From positions 1 through 29,283 of IMG/VR virus record IMGVR_UViG_3300027846_000031: a DNA stretch of 29,283 bases, one strand, 5' to 3'. Positions within the stretch are counted from its first letter, which is position 1. The number at the start of each line of letters is the position of its first letter. Of the stretch, positions 7,540 to 14,289 are shown piece after piece. The stretch comes from a virus. The notes under the pieces are model-generated. The model did not search any database and was not told the DNA's origin. It worked only from the letters and a program-made list of their open reading frames with translations. Both the position numbers and the translations under genes were made by a program.

Positions 7540-9261
7540 ATGCCAGTTGCTACTGACGTCCGACCCTCGACGGTCTACCGCCGCTTGATGGAGCGGCTGC
7601 CCGTGCGCACCCCGGCCAGGCAGATCGTGCCCCTGCGCTTTAACGCCGCCCAGGAACACTTGTGGCGCATCGTCGCGCCGCTCCTGGACGCGCGCCAGCC
7701 CGTGAAGATGATCGTGCTGAAAGCACGCAGGGAGGGGGTCAGCACCTTCACGGAAGCGCTCCTCACCGTGGCCTGTGTGCTGCACGATTACACCCAGGCC
7801 CTCGTCGTGGCGCACCAGGCCAGGCCGACGCAGCGCATCTGGGAGATGAGCGAGCGCTTTGTGCAGGGCTCGCCGCTGAGAGCCATTGCGGGGTTCAAGG
7901 GCCACACCATCCGGTTCAGACAGTCGGTGCTGGAATGCGCCACGGCGGGCAGCCCTGAGGCGGCGCGGTCGGCGGATATCACCTGCTTTCACGGCTCGGA
8001 AGTGGCGTTTTGGAAGGACCCGAACGCCATGCTGGCCATCCGCCAGTGCCTGCCGCAAGACGAAGAGGCGTTTAGTATTGAGATTGACGAATCCACGGCC
8101 AACGGCATGGTGGATGAAGGGGCGCTGTTTTACAACGAGTGGCAGGCCGCGACGACGGGAGACAATGGGTTTACGACGGTGTTTCTGCCCTGGCACACGT
8201 TTCCGAACTATACCTCCAGGCTGCAGATCCCTCTGGACGATCTCGACCCCGAAGAAGCCATACTGGTCAAAGACCTGCACCTCACCCCCGGACAACTGCG
8301 CTGGCGCCGCACCACCCTGGCGGATCGGTGTCAGGGGGATGTCGAGAAATTTAATCAGGAATACCCGGCGACGCCAGAGATGGCGTTTATCATATCGGGG
8401 CTGCCGTTTTTTAGTACGCGCGAACTCCTCTGGTTAGAGCCGCATATCCGGCCTGGACGGCGCGGCAAGCTCCTGGAGATCGGTGGCCGCGTGCGCTTCC
8501 AGGATGAGGCCAAGGGGCGGCTCCAGGTCTTCGTGGCTCCCCAACCCGGGCATGAGTATGCCATTGGGGCGGATAGCGCCATGGGCCATGATGACCGCTC
8601 CCATTCGCGGTCGGCGGCCGAAGTGATCGACATGGCGACGTTCGAGCAGGTGGCGGAGTACGAGGCGGCGGCGCCTCCCCATGTGTTTGCCAAAGACTTA
8701 AGTTTCTTAGGGCGGGCCTATAACGAGGCCCTGCTCATGCCCGAAGTGCAGAGTAGTGGCGGTGGGGGTGGCCGGGAAGTGGTGGTGTATCTGCGCGATG
8801 AGTGGAACTATCCCAACATCGGGGTGTGGCGCGGCGCCAATGACCGCATCCGCAGCCCCAACCCGATCCTCTATGGGTGGGAAACCTCGTCGCGCACCAA
8901 GCCGATGATGCTGGCGCGGCTCCAACAAGTGGTCCTCGACCGCTCTCTGCTGGTGCATTCCCGGGCCTTACTCACCCAACTGCGGACGTACGGCGAGAAG
9001 GATTCGGGGGCTTTCGAAGCCTTGTCAGGCCATGATGACCTCTTAATGGCCATGGGTATCGCGATTATGGCGAGATTTCAAAATTGGCTCCCCAAAGTTT
9101 CGCAGGCCTCGCAGGTGCTGCAGATGCCTTTCGACGCGGCGCACTTAGAGCACCAGCAAGACATTCATGATAGAGATGCACAGATGCTCGCGACGGTGAT
9201 GGGAAGTCTGGGAGAAACGCTGGGGGTGGGGAGTGTGCCCAGGGAGTTTATGGAATGGTGA
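7540..9261 (+). CDS. terL: Terminase large subunit (DNA-packaging ATPase/nuclease)
   Basis: The start is taken at the ATG at 7540 (573 aa); GAGGAG lies about 20 bases away, so the start is uncertain. The enzyme drives DNA into the prohead through the portal and cuts it. Visible marks: adenine-binding-like QEHLWRIV (about 38-45), a variant Walker A KARREGVST (61-69), a Walker-B/glutamate segment ending SEVAFW (near 153-158), the EYPATPEMAF segment common in these terminases (near 274-283), and the RuvC-like nuclease start YAIGADSAMGHDD with D345. Near the C-terminus are GWETSSRTKP and GHDDLLMAMG. Its length fits the family. Its final 7 bases overlap the next gene, and its last 25 codons recur at 9541-9615. 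Confidence 0.9.
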   Translation: MPVATDVRPSTVYRRLMERLPVRTPARQIVPLRFNAAQEHLWRIVAPLLDARQPVKMIVLKARREGVSTFTEALLTVACVLHDYTQALVVAHQARPTQRIWEMSERFVQGSPLRAIAGFKGHTIRFRQSVLECATAGSPEAARSADITCFHGSEVAFWKDPNAMLAIRQCLPQDEEAFSIEIDESTANGMVDEGALFYNEWQAATTGDNGFTTVFLPWHTFPNYTSRLQIPLDDLDPEEAILVKDLHLTPGQLRWRRTTLADRCQGDVEKFNQEYPATPEMAFIISGLPFFSTRELLWLEPHIRPGRRGKLLEIGGRVRFQDEAKGRLQVFVAPQPGHEYAIGADSAMGHDDRSHSRSAAEVIDMATFEQVAEYEAAAPPHVFAKDLSFLGRAYNEALLMPEVQSSGGGGGREVVVYLRDEWNYPNIGVWRGANDRIRSPNPILYGWETSSRTKPMMLARLQQVVLDRSLLVHSRALLTQLRTYGEKDSGAFEALSGHDDLLMAMGIAIMARFQNWLPKVSQASQVLQMPFDAAHLEHQQDIHDRDAQMLATVMGSLGETLGVGSVPREFMEW

Positions 9262-9494
9262 CGACAGGTGCTTGCATGCGCTGCCATAGCCTCTCGACGT
9301 CACTGTCCGGGGGCACCATGCTGCGCCTGTGTCCGGCCTGTGCGCTGCTGCCGGCCTGTGGCGAGTACCGCCATACGTTTCGGGCGGGGGACTCCGTGGG
9401 CACCTGGGTCTGTCTCAGCTGCGGCAGTGTGCTGGCCTCGCAGCCGATAGCCACGGCGGGGGTGGCAGCCTCGACGCCGGTCCCCGACTACTGA
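9255..9494 (+). CDS. Small Cys-rich zinc-finger-like protein (79 aa)
   Basis: The ATG at 9255 overlaps the terminase stop by 7 bases (ATGGTGA), so translation is probably coupled. The protein carries CMRC, CPAC, a lone Cys before GEYRHTF, and CLSCG, giving two or more metal-binding knuckles in about 65 residues. It sits exactly between the terminase and a downstream copy of the terminase's 3' end, so it may have arrived as an inserted gene. No family can be named. Confidence 0.6.
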   Translation: MVTTGACMRCHSLSTSLSGGTMLRLCPACALLPACGEYRHTFRAGDSVGTWVCLSCGSVLASQPIATAGVAASTPVPDY

Positions 9495-9540
9495 GGCTGT
9501 GCAAGAGGTGGATAGGCGCGATGCCCAGGCCTAGAGCTGT

Positions 9541-9615
9541 ATGTTGGCGACGGTGATGGGGAGTGTAGGGGAGACACTGGGGGTGGGGACGGTGGCACAA
9601 ACGTGCATGGCGTGG
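9541..9615 (+). repeat. Displaced copy of the terminase 3' end
   Basis: These 75 bases align without gaps to terminase codons at 9184-9258. By my count 54 of 75 bases match. In the first 18 codons only two amino acids differ (L/V and S/T) while five codons differ synonymously. The copy is in frame with an ORF that reads on into the period-5 tract until 9876, and a stop lies upstream of it. The drift pattern suggests it came from a related functional terminase rather than from a recent local duplication. Confidence 0.75.
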
Positions 9616-9630
9616 TACAAAGAAGGGGCA

Positions 9631-9894
9631 CGACTGGACTTGACCGGACGTGACATCACACGCCATGACCGGACTTGCCCTGACTCGACACGACACGACA
9701 TAGGACACGACTGCTGGACACGACTGCTGGACACGACTGGACACGACTGGACACGACTGGACACGACTGGACTGGACACGACGTGCCATGCCAGGACTAG
9801 CCGTGACACGACAAGACTAGACTGTACTGGACTGGACTTGACCGGACGTGCCATCACACGCCATGACGGGACTTGACCTGACTCGACACGACAT
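9631..9894 (+). repeat. Period-5 GAC tract 1
   Basis: The trinucleotide GAC recurs at 5-base intervals with two variable bases between copies (form NGACN), on the plus strand only, over about 260 bases. A 10-base unit ACACGACTGG repeats several times near 9725-9770. The two ends are themselves a direct repeat of about 60 bases (9636-9695 and 9834-9893) with four or so differences. It fills most of the gap between 9494 and the gene at 9914. Confidence 0.8.
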
Positions 9895-9913
9895 CTTTTT
9901 CCGGAGGTCTTCC

Positions 9914-10474
9914 ATGAAAGCGTATACCGCCATGCTCAAATCCCTGACGCCCTATGGGCAGGGCCGCCATCATGACAGCCCGAAGCTGGAGCGCGAACTG
10001 CACGATGCGTACGACCAGCGCACCGTCTTACAGAAGCTCCATACCTCGCTGGGGAAAGTGATGATTCCGCCGATGGCCTTTAAGCTGTGCTTAGAGGACA
10101 CCGCCCGGTACTTGAAGATGCAGATCCCTGGCCGTGGCAAGGAAACGTACACCAAGAATTTCACCCAGGGCGTCATGTTTAACGAGCCGGTCTTACTCGA
10201 ACAGGAGCCCGAAAAGTGCCGCATCGAGCGGGTCTTTACCCTGTCGCAACCTGGCAAACGAGATGGCGGGCGGGTGTGGAAATACTTCCCCGTCCTCGAT
10301 GCCTGGGAAGCGGTCGTGCCCTTTGTGGTGATTGATGAGATGCTGACGCATGAGGTCCTCAAGCGGCACTTTGAGATTGGCGGGATGATTACCGGCATTG
10401 GCGTCTGGCGCCCGCAAAAGGGCGGGATGTGGGGGAAGTTTAAGTTGATCGAACTCACGGAGACGGAACTGTAG
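9914..10474 (+). CDS. Conserved-looking phage protein of unknown function (186 aa)
   Basis: The ATG at 9914 follows GGAGG by 6 bases. The protein starts MKAYTAMLKSLTPYGQGRHHD and contains IPPMAFKLCLEDTARYLKMQIPGRGKETYTKNFTQGVMF, a beta-rich middle (KCRIERVFTLSQPGKRDGGRVWKYFPVLDAWEAVVPFVVID) and a C-terminus GIGVWRPQKGGMWGKFKLIEL. This pattern is familiar from uncharacterised phage proteins often paired with a small wHTH-like protein, as here with 11744-12250, but I know no function. Its last 22 coding bases, the stop and nearby bases recur inside the second GAC tract. It lies immediately after GAC tract 1. Confidence 0.72.
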   Translation: MKAYTAMLKSLTPYGQGRHHDSPKLERELHDAYDQRTVLQKLHTSLGKVMIPPMAFKLCLEDTARYLKMQIPGRGKETYTKNFTQGVMFNEPVLLEQEPEKCRIERVFTLSQPGKRDGGRVWKYFPVLDAWEAVVPFVVIDEMLTHEVLKRHFEIGGMITGIGVWRPQKGGMWGKFKLIELTETEL

Positions 10475-10585
10475 CGCGACGTGACCGCTATGGGCTTTAG
10501 CCCGCCGCAAGCCTCGGGGATTCATCCCCAGAGGTTAGGCTCTTCTATGGTTTCAACAGAATTTGTTCCTGTTGAACATGACGTT

Positions 10586-10849
10586 GCGCCAGGGTTGCGC
10601 CAGGGTCCCTGAGGATCCTGGCGCATATAAACTATTGAATCTAGGGAAGCGCGCCAGCATACGCCAGGATCGCCAGGGTTTTTTTACTTAAGCGCGTATG
10701 CGAGAGGAAAATCCAGGATTTTTCTTCTTTCTCTATATAAAAGTAAATGACGCCAACCCTGGCGATCCTGGCGCAAGCAGTATTTATGCGGGAGTGCTGT
10801 GCTTCAACCCTGGCGCAACCCTGGCGCAACCCTGGCGCAACCCTGGCGC
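10586..10849. repeat. Iteron-like 11-base repeats in opposite orientations
   Basis: AACCCTGGCGC repeats four times head to tail (10806-10849). Its reverse complement GCGCCAGGGTT occurs at 10586-10596 and, with one change, at 10597-10607. Between them lies a perfect 19-base inverted repeat (10662-10680 with 10755-10773) enclosing an AT-rich 74-base loop with a small AAAATCC/GGATTTT hairpin. Such arrays are typical of replication origins, partition sites or transposon ends; none of these is shown. Confidence 0.65.
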
Positions 10850-10911
10850 AGAGAGCGGAATTGATGCCAGAGGATGTTTTTACCCGCTTTCGCCGGCTTC
10901 GAGGTGTCGCC

Positions 10912-11271
10912 ATGACCGAGGATCTCTCGGCACCCGTACCGTGTACCCGCTGTCAGATTAACCCACGCCTGAAGAAGCAGCTATGCAGAGAGCTCATGTA
11001 TACTTCCAGAGTGATGTTCGCGGAGGCATATCCCGAAGGCCCCTGTGGCAGACTAGACGGACTCAGCAACAAGCGAACAGTAAGTCCGTTCTTTGAAACT
11101 TCAACTAGGGCGTTGTGCCAGGAAGTCTGGCACGTAAAAGTTGGAACGCCGAATGAACGAAGCATAGTGGACCGGCTGCCTCTCGTAAGAGAGGTAAGCG
11201 GAGGACGCTTAGATGCCGGGACACCGGCCAGGAGAGGTCTCCTCTCTTGTAGCTTGGGAGGCGTTGTATGA
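10912..11271 (+). pseudogene. Zinc-finger-like small gene, truncated by an insertion
   Basis: From the ATG at 10912 the frame reads MTEDLSAPVPCTRCQINPRL followed by KKQLC, which looks like the start of a small CxxC zinc-finger phage protein. From about 10998 onward the translation becomes low quality and coincides with a DNA stretch full of perfect RNA-type hairpins. The simplest reading is a small gene cut by an IS605-like RNA element, with the ORF running on by chance to 11271. It could also be a fortuitous ORF. Confidence 0.35.
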
Positions 11272-11314
11272 GCCCCCAAGAAGCCGCGCGACTTCAGTCG
11301 CAGTGGAGTGTCAC
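11000..11314 (+). ncRNA. Structured RNA, possible TnpB omega-RNA / IS605 right-end remnant
   Basis: Successive perfect stems: GTGCCAG/CTGGCAC near 11116-11134, CCTCTC-GTAA-GAGAGG (GNRA loop) near 11181-11196, GCCGG-GACA-CCGGC near 11215, GAGAG/CTCTC near 11233, and GCGAC-TTCA-GTCGC near 11288-11301. The 3' end, CCCCCAAGAAGCC plus hairpin plus GTGTCAC, resembles right ends of IS200/IS605 elements, which double as the 3' part of the TnpB guide RNA. No tnpB gene accompanies it, so it would be an orphan. Family identity is an inference. Confidence 0.45.
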
Positions 11315-11315
11315 C

Positions 11316-11731
11316 CGACTCGCCGGGACTAGACGAGACGTGACAGGCCATGACACGACGTGACAGGACTCGACTAGACTAGGCCGCACTCGACTAGACT
11401 CGACAGGACACGACATGACAGGACCCGAAGAGACTGGACCGGACAAGACAGGACCGGACTAGACATGACATGACAGGACGGGACTGGACGTGACCCGACT
11501 CGCCGTGCCCTTACACGACACGACAGGACTCGACTAGACTAGGCCGCACTCGACTAGACTCGACAGGTTGATCGGACTCACGGAGACGGAACTGTAGCGC
11601 GACAAGACATGACATGACGGGACTGGACGTGACCTGACTCGCCGTGACGTGACACGCCGTGACATGACTCGACATCACCAGCCCTGACGGGACTCGACTG
11701 GACGCGCCTTGCCATAACACGACACGACCTC
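11316..11731 (+). repeat. Period-5 GAC tract 2
   Basis: GAC recurs every 5 bases in phase from 11316 to 11567, interrupted by a 36-base gene fragment (11568-11603), then continues to about 11731. Roughly four in five pentamers have the form NGACN; most others are NGCCN. A 46-base segment is repeated perfectly (11362-11407 and 11522-11567). The tract ends at the AAGGAG ribosome site of the next gene. Confidence 0.8.
11568..11603 (+). repeat. Displaced copy of the 3' end of the 9914 gene
   Basis: Thirty-six bases covering the last codons, the stop TAG and the following GCGCGAC match 10445-10480 with a single difference. It lies inside GAC tract 2 and the tract continues in phase after it. The near identity points to a recent tandem duplication of a unit made of the gene end plus tract, later split by the insertion at 10481-11314. 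Confidence 0.82.
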
Positions 11732-11743
11732 AAGGAGACCCAC

Positions 11744-12250
11744 ATGCCCCCTATCCGCCGACTGCGACATACCGGCTCAGCCATGAGCCTGGCCACCCGC
11801 GAGCTGATTGAGCGCCTGCGCCCCATGCAGCCGGGCGATACCATCAGCTACGCGGATCTCACGGCGCTCGCAGGGGTCGATGTGCAAGAGCGCCGTGACT
11901 TACTCGACACCGCGCGGACCTACCTCCGCGAACAGCACAACCAGGTCTTTGATGTACTCACCAATGTCGGGCTCGTCTGTCTCTCGGAGGCGGGGAAAAT
12001 CGGGCTCGGGCGCAAACGTCGGACGTTCACCCATCACTATACCACCAAAACCACGCGCATTTTGCAAACGGTTGATCTGCCCCAACTCTCCCCCGTCGAG
12101 AAACAGTGCTGGCTCGCCGAAGTGAGTATCAGCGCGGCCGTGTCCATGGCGACGCATGAACAGACGGCAAGGCAGATCGAAACACAACGCGAGCCACGCC
12201 GTCTCCTCATTGATCCCGCCACGTACAAAGAATTATTTAAGGGACTGTGA
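11744..12250 (+). CDS. Small phage protein, winged-helix-like (168 aa)
   Basis: The ATG at 11744 follows AAGGAG by about 6 bases. The N-terminal half (residues 18-75) reads LATRELIERLRPMQPGDTISYADLTALAGVDVQERRDLLDTARTYLREQHN, which has the helix-turn-helix and Y.DL..L.G spacing of a winged helix, followed by a beta wing with NVGLVCLSEAG. The C-terminal half is helical with a conserved-looking basic segment KIGLGRKRRTFTHHYTTKTTRIL. It is probably DNA-binding and probably works with the 9914 gene product, from which it is separated by GAC tract 2 and the insertion. Confidence 0.68.
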   Translation: MPPIRRLRHTGSAMSLATRELIERLRPMQPGDTISYADLTALAGVDVQERRDLLDTARTYLREQHNQVFDVLTNVGLVCLSEAGKIGLGRKRRTFTHHYTTKTTRILQTVDLPQLSPVEKQCWLAEVSISAAVSMATHEQTARQIETQREPRRLLIDPATYKELFKGL

Positions 12251-12631
12251 TGCGTGACTTGTGCGCCTGGCGCTGTATGGTGTGTTTAAGTAGCTCTGAA
12301 TAACTTATGTGTGCTATGCTCACGAGGGAGACGGGCACGCCCTGGTATCTCCGGCCTGGCCTGTCGCTGTGCTCTGGAGACATGGCCTTGCATCGGCGCC
12401 TCCTTCTCCAGAGGTCTGCACAGCCAAAAGACGTGGAAATCGTTCTTCGTCTCCCTCATGCATAGTGGATGCTGGTTCCCAGGCATTTTCGACTTTTGAG
12501 GACCCCTGGGAACCAGCATCCGCTATGTCGTTGCTTGGGGAAAGACCGTTTTTGGATGCTGGTTCCCAGGTTCCCTGCTCTCTATTGGGAACCAGGGAAC
12601 TCGCACAACCAGCATCATGAGGAGTACCAAC
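12251..12631. other. Non-coding stretch with large hairpins
   Basis: No gene can be supported here; both-strand ORFs have poor translations and no ribosome sites. Its left half (12251-12460) shows only weak short stems, and the right half holds the hairpin repeats described separately at 12461-12616. Confidence 0.5.
12461..12616. repeat. Hairpin cluster built from repeats of GGATGCTGGTTCCCAGG
   Basis: The motif occurs at 12467-12483, inverted at 12505-12521, and again at 12554-12570, with a partial inverted copy AACCAGCATC at 12607-12616. The first two form a 23-base-pair hairpin (12461-12483 with 12505-12527, one mismatch) with a 21-base loop. The last two close a second hairpin that contains smaller stems (GTTCCCTG/CAGGGAAC). 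It ends directly before the ribosome site of the next gene, so it may affect its transcription or translation. Confidence 0.75.
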
Positions 12632-12859
12632 TTGTTTGAGTGCGAGTGGTGTGGCGACGAGGTGCCCATCCGCTATAGCTATGATGTGGGATTGTACGGC
12701 ACGCTGACCCACCCGTTTGGGGCCCGGGCTCTGGAAAGCTGTGAGGCCTGCGATCTGGTGTGCCGCACGTGTTATACGCCGAAGCTGCCGCTCTGGGAGG
12801 GCGCTATTGAAGGAGAGCCCTGGCATGGCCGTAACGATCGTCTGCCCTCCATGCCTTGA
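12632..12859 (+). CDS. Small zinc-finger-like protein (75 aa)
   Basis: A TTG start at 12632 is preferred because AGGAG lies 7 bases upstream; an in-frame ATG at 12617 has no ribosome site and falls at the foot of a hairpin. The protein begins with FECEWCGDEVPIRYS and ends with a CEACDLVCRTCYTPKLP cluster, giving two pairs of CxxC. The last 35 bases overlap the next gene. It is one of several small Cys-rich genes in this phage; no function known. Confidence 0.58.
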   Translation: MFECEWCGDEVPIRYSYDVGLYGTLTHPFGARALESCEACDLVCRTCYTPKLPLWEGAIEGEPWHGRNDRLPSMP

Positions 12860-13076
12860 GCATGGCCGTGGCCGTGTCGAGATGATCTTTCATCAGGAGT
12901 TTGCTGCCGGCAATACGTTCGAGTGCCCGCGCTGCGGCACCATCCGGTTTGTGACCAAGACGGTCACTGGTGGGACGGTGGGCTCTGGCGCGAAAGGCGA
13001 CGGCAGGCACGGCGCCATGTCGACCGGCTACGGTCCAGGATCGAGTACATTTCGTAAATATCATCCCGAGAAATAG
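12825..13076 (+). CDS. Zinc-ribbon-like small protein (83 aa)
   Basis: The ATG at 12825 follows AAGGAGAG by 7 bases. The protein has VTIVCPPCLEHGRGRVEMIF then TFECPRCGTIRFV, two CxxC knuckles about 26 residues apart, as in zinc-ribbon proteins. A Gly-rich tail (GGTVGSGAKGDGRHG) follows. It overlaps the end of the previous gene in another frame. Likely nucleic-acid or protein binding; no specific role known. Confidence 0.62.
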   Translation: MAVTIVCPPCLEHGRGRVEMIFHQEFAAGNTFECPRCGTIRFVTKTVTGGTVGSGAKGDGRHGAMSTGYGPGSSTFRKYHPEK

Positions 13077-13084
13077 AGGCGGCT

Positions 13085-13591
13085 ATGCCAATCAGTTTTA
13101 GCGACAACGAGCCTGGAGAAGACGCGGGAGGGCCCTCCCCCACCCCGCCCCCCTTTAACCCTGAGACCGCGCTGGCCCAGCTCCTTGAACTCATGCAGCA
13201 CTACTCGGCTTTAGGCCTCATCGAGTCTCGCCAGGATGGCAGTTTTGTCTTGCCTGGCCAGCGCCATCAGGGCTGGGACGAGAGGGTACGCCTGGGTTCC
13301 ACGTGCACCTGTGCGCAGTGTACGGACCACAATCAACGCCACTGGCTCTGTATGATCTGCGGCTCGAGCCACGAATGGGTGATGGTCCAGGACCGTCCGC
13401 GTGTGATGCGCACCAACCTCGGCTCCGGTGGCGTCGCCGGGCACACGCATCTGGTGTGCTCCAACGAGTGTGCCTTAGAGTACCGGCGCCGGATGGGGAT
13501 GGGTGGCGAGGTGGTGAGTACGATGGGACAAGAGCGGGCGATCCCGGTGGCGGGGGGTATTGAAGACCCGTCTTTCTTCCTCCCAAGTTAG
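13085..13591 (+). CDS. Zinc-binding hypothetical protein (168 aa)
   Basis: The ATG at 13085 lies 9 bases after the previous stop. A Pro/Gly-rich N-terminus (about 1-25) leads to a helix (ALAQLLELMQHYSALGLIES), then a Cys-rich domain: CTCAQC, CMICGSSHEW and CSNECALEYRRRM (about residues 78-140). The last Cys group followed by a basic helix resembles MYM/TRASH-like zinc-binding folds. It lies in the run of small genes leading to the portal. Function unknown. Confidence 0.66.
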   Translation: MPISFSDNEPGEDAGGPSPTPPPFNPETALAQLLELMQHYSALGLIESRQDGSFVLPGQRHQGWDERVRLGSTCTCAQCTDHNQRHWLCMICGSSHEWVMVQDRPRVMRTNLGSGGVAGHTHLVCSNECALEYRRRMGMGGEVVSTMGQERAIPVAGGIEDPSFFLPS

Positions 13592-13605
13592 AAGAGCCGC
13601 ATGTC

Positions 13606-13971
13606 ATGAACCAGCGCCAGCGCCACAAGGCCGACAAGCAGTACAACACAGAGCTGCTGCGCATGGAAACCTGGCCGCACTCCCAGCAGCTCTACGCCCT
13701 CATGGTGCGCTTTAGCGCCTACGCCTGGCCGTTTTACGCCGGGCATGGCTTTGTCTGTACCGTGCCGATACGCCCGGCGCATATGGCGGTGCTGGCGCAG
13801 TGTTTACAGCATCGTGTCGATCAAGACAGGCGCACCTTTATTTTTTGGCCGCTGCTCCCAGAGACGTCGCCTCAGCCAGTCGATCTGCACATCCTGGCTG
13901 CTGGATTGCGGTGCAAATGGCAGCAGGCCTTTGGCAGGGTCGGGCTCGTCTGGCCGACGAAAGGACTCTAG
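13606..13971 (+). CDS. Hypothetical protein (121 aa)
   Basis: It starts with an ATG at 13606 (MNQRQRHKADKQYNTELLRMETWPHSQQLYAL). The sequence is rich in aromatic residues (SAYAWPFYAGHGFVCTVPIRPAHM, RTFIFWPLLPETS) with a mixed alpha/beta look. It is followed without a gap by the next gene (TAG then GTG). No motif recognised; probably a genuine small phage gene because it is in the operon and has good spacing on both sides. Confidence 0.58.
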   Translation: MNQRQRHKADKQYNTELLRMETWPHSQQLYALMVRFSAYAWPFYAGHGFVCTVPIRPAHMAVLAQCLQHRVDQDRRTFIFWPLLPETSPQPVDLHILAAGLRCKWQQAFGRVGLVWPTKGL

Positions 13972-14286
13972 GTGCCTACCGAGACCGGCGAGACCTCCGT
14001 GCCGCACACCCCTGACAATACCCTCGTGCGCGGTGGCGAGCCCTGCCCAGACCATCCCCATGTGCATGTACGCCTGGAACCCTGGCTCCGGCTCCTGGGG
14101 CACACGCATCTGACGGCGAGACTCTGGGTGCGCTCCTGTGACGCTGGGACGCCTGTGGCTGCGGCCACCGTCCTGATCGTGGGACCCCAGGACGCGACGC
14201 CTGCGGAGAGGCGCCAAGAGGTGGGAGTATGGCGCGCCTTCTGGTGGCACCTGACACGTTCGGGGCCATGGTATAAGGGAGACTAA
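13972..14286 (+). CDS. Hypothetical protein (104 aa)
   Basis: A GTG start at 13972 directly abuts the stop of the previous gene. The protein (MPTETGETSVPHTPDNTLVRG, then HVHVRLEPWLRLLGHTHLTARLWVRSCDAGTPVAAATVLIVG) is beta-rich in its middle, with three His residues close together, and ends with a Trp-rich segment (VWRAFWWHLTRSGPWYKGD). No family recognised. A long antisense ORF over this region is judged a shadow. Confidence 0.55.
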   Translation: MPTETGETSVPHTPDNTLVRGGEPCPDHPHVHVRLEPWLRLLGHTHLTARLWVRSCDAGTPVAAATVLIVGPQDATPAERRQEVGVWRAFWWHLTRSGPWYKGD

Positions 14287-14289
14287 GCA

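Larger units (their letters stand above)
10481..11314 (+). mobile_element. Probable composite insertion with an IS200/IS605-like right end
   Basis: The segment interrupts what looks like GAC tract 2: tract-like bases GCGACGTGACC follow the stop at 10474, and the tract resumes at 11316. The left side has hairpins GGGCTTTAGCCC and a CCTC-GGGGAT / ATCCCC-GAGG stem (about 10512-10534). A perfect 8-base hairpin TTCAACAG / CTGTTGAA lies at 10552-10576. The right side ends with a GCGAC-TTCA-GTCGC stem and GTGTCAC, as in IS605-type right ends. No transposase is present. Exact ends are inferred. Confidence 0.4.

Noticed and set aside
9541-9876. ORF from the terminase-end copy into the GAC tract as a real gene
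   Set aside because: After 25 codons the translation is just the repeat (TRLDTTGLDTT and the like); no ribosome site; more likely a displaced fragment.
9631-11731. CRISPR array
   Set aside because: The tracts have no fixed repeat with unique spacers of about 30 bases; the period is 5 bases. The 11-base repeats at 10806-10849 are directly abutting with no spacers.
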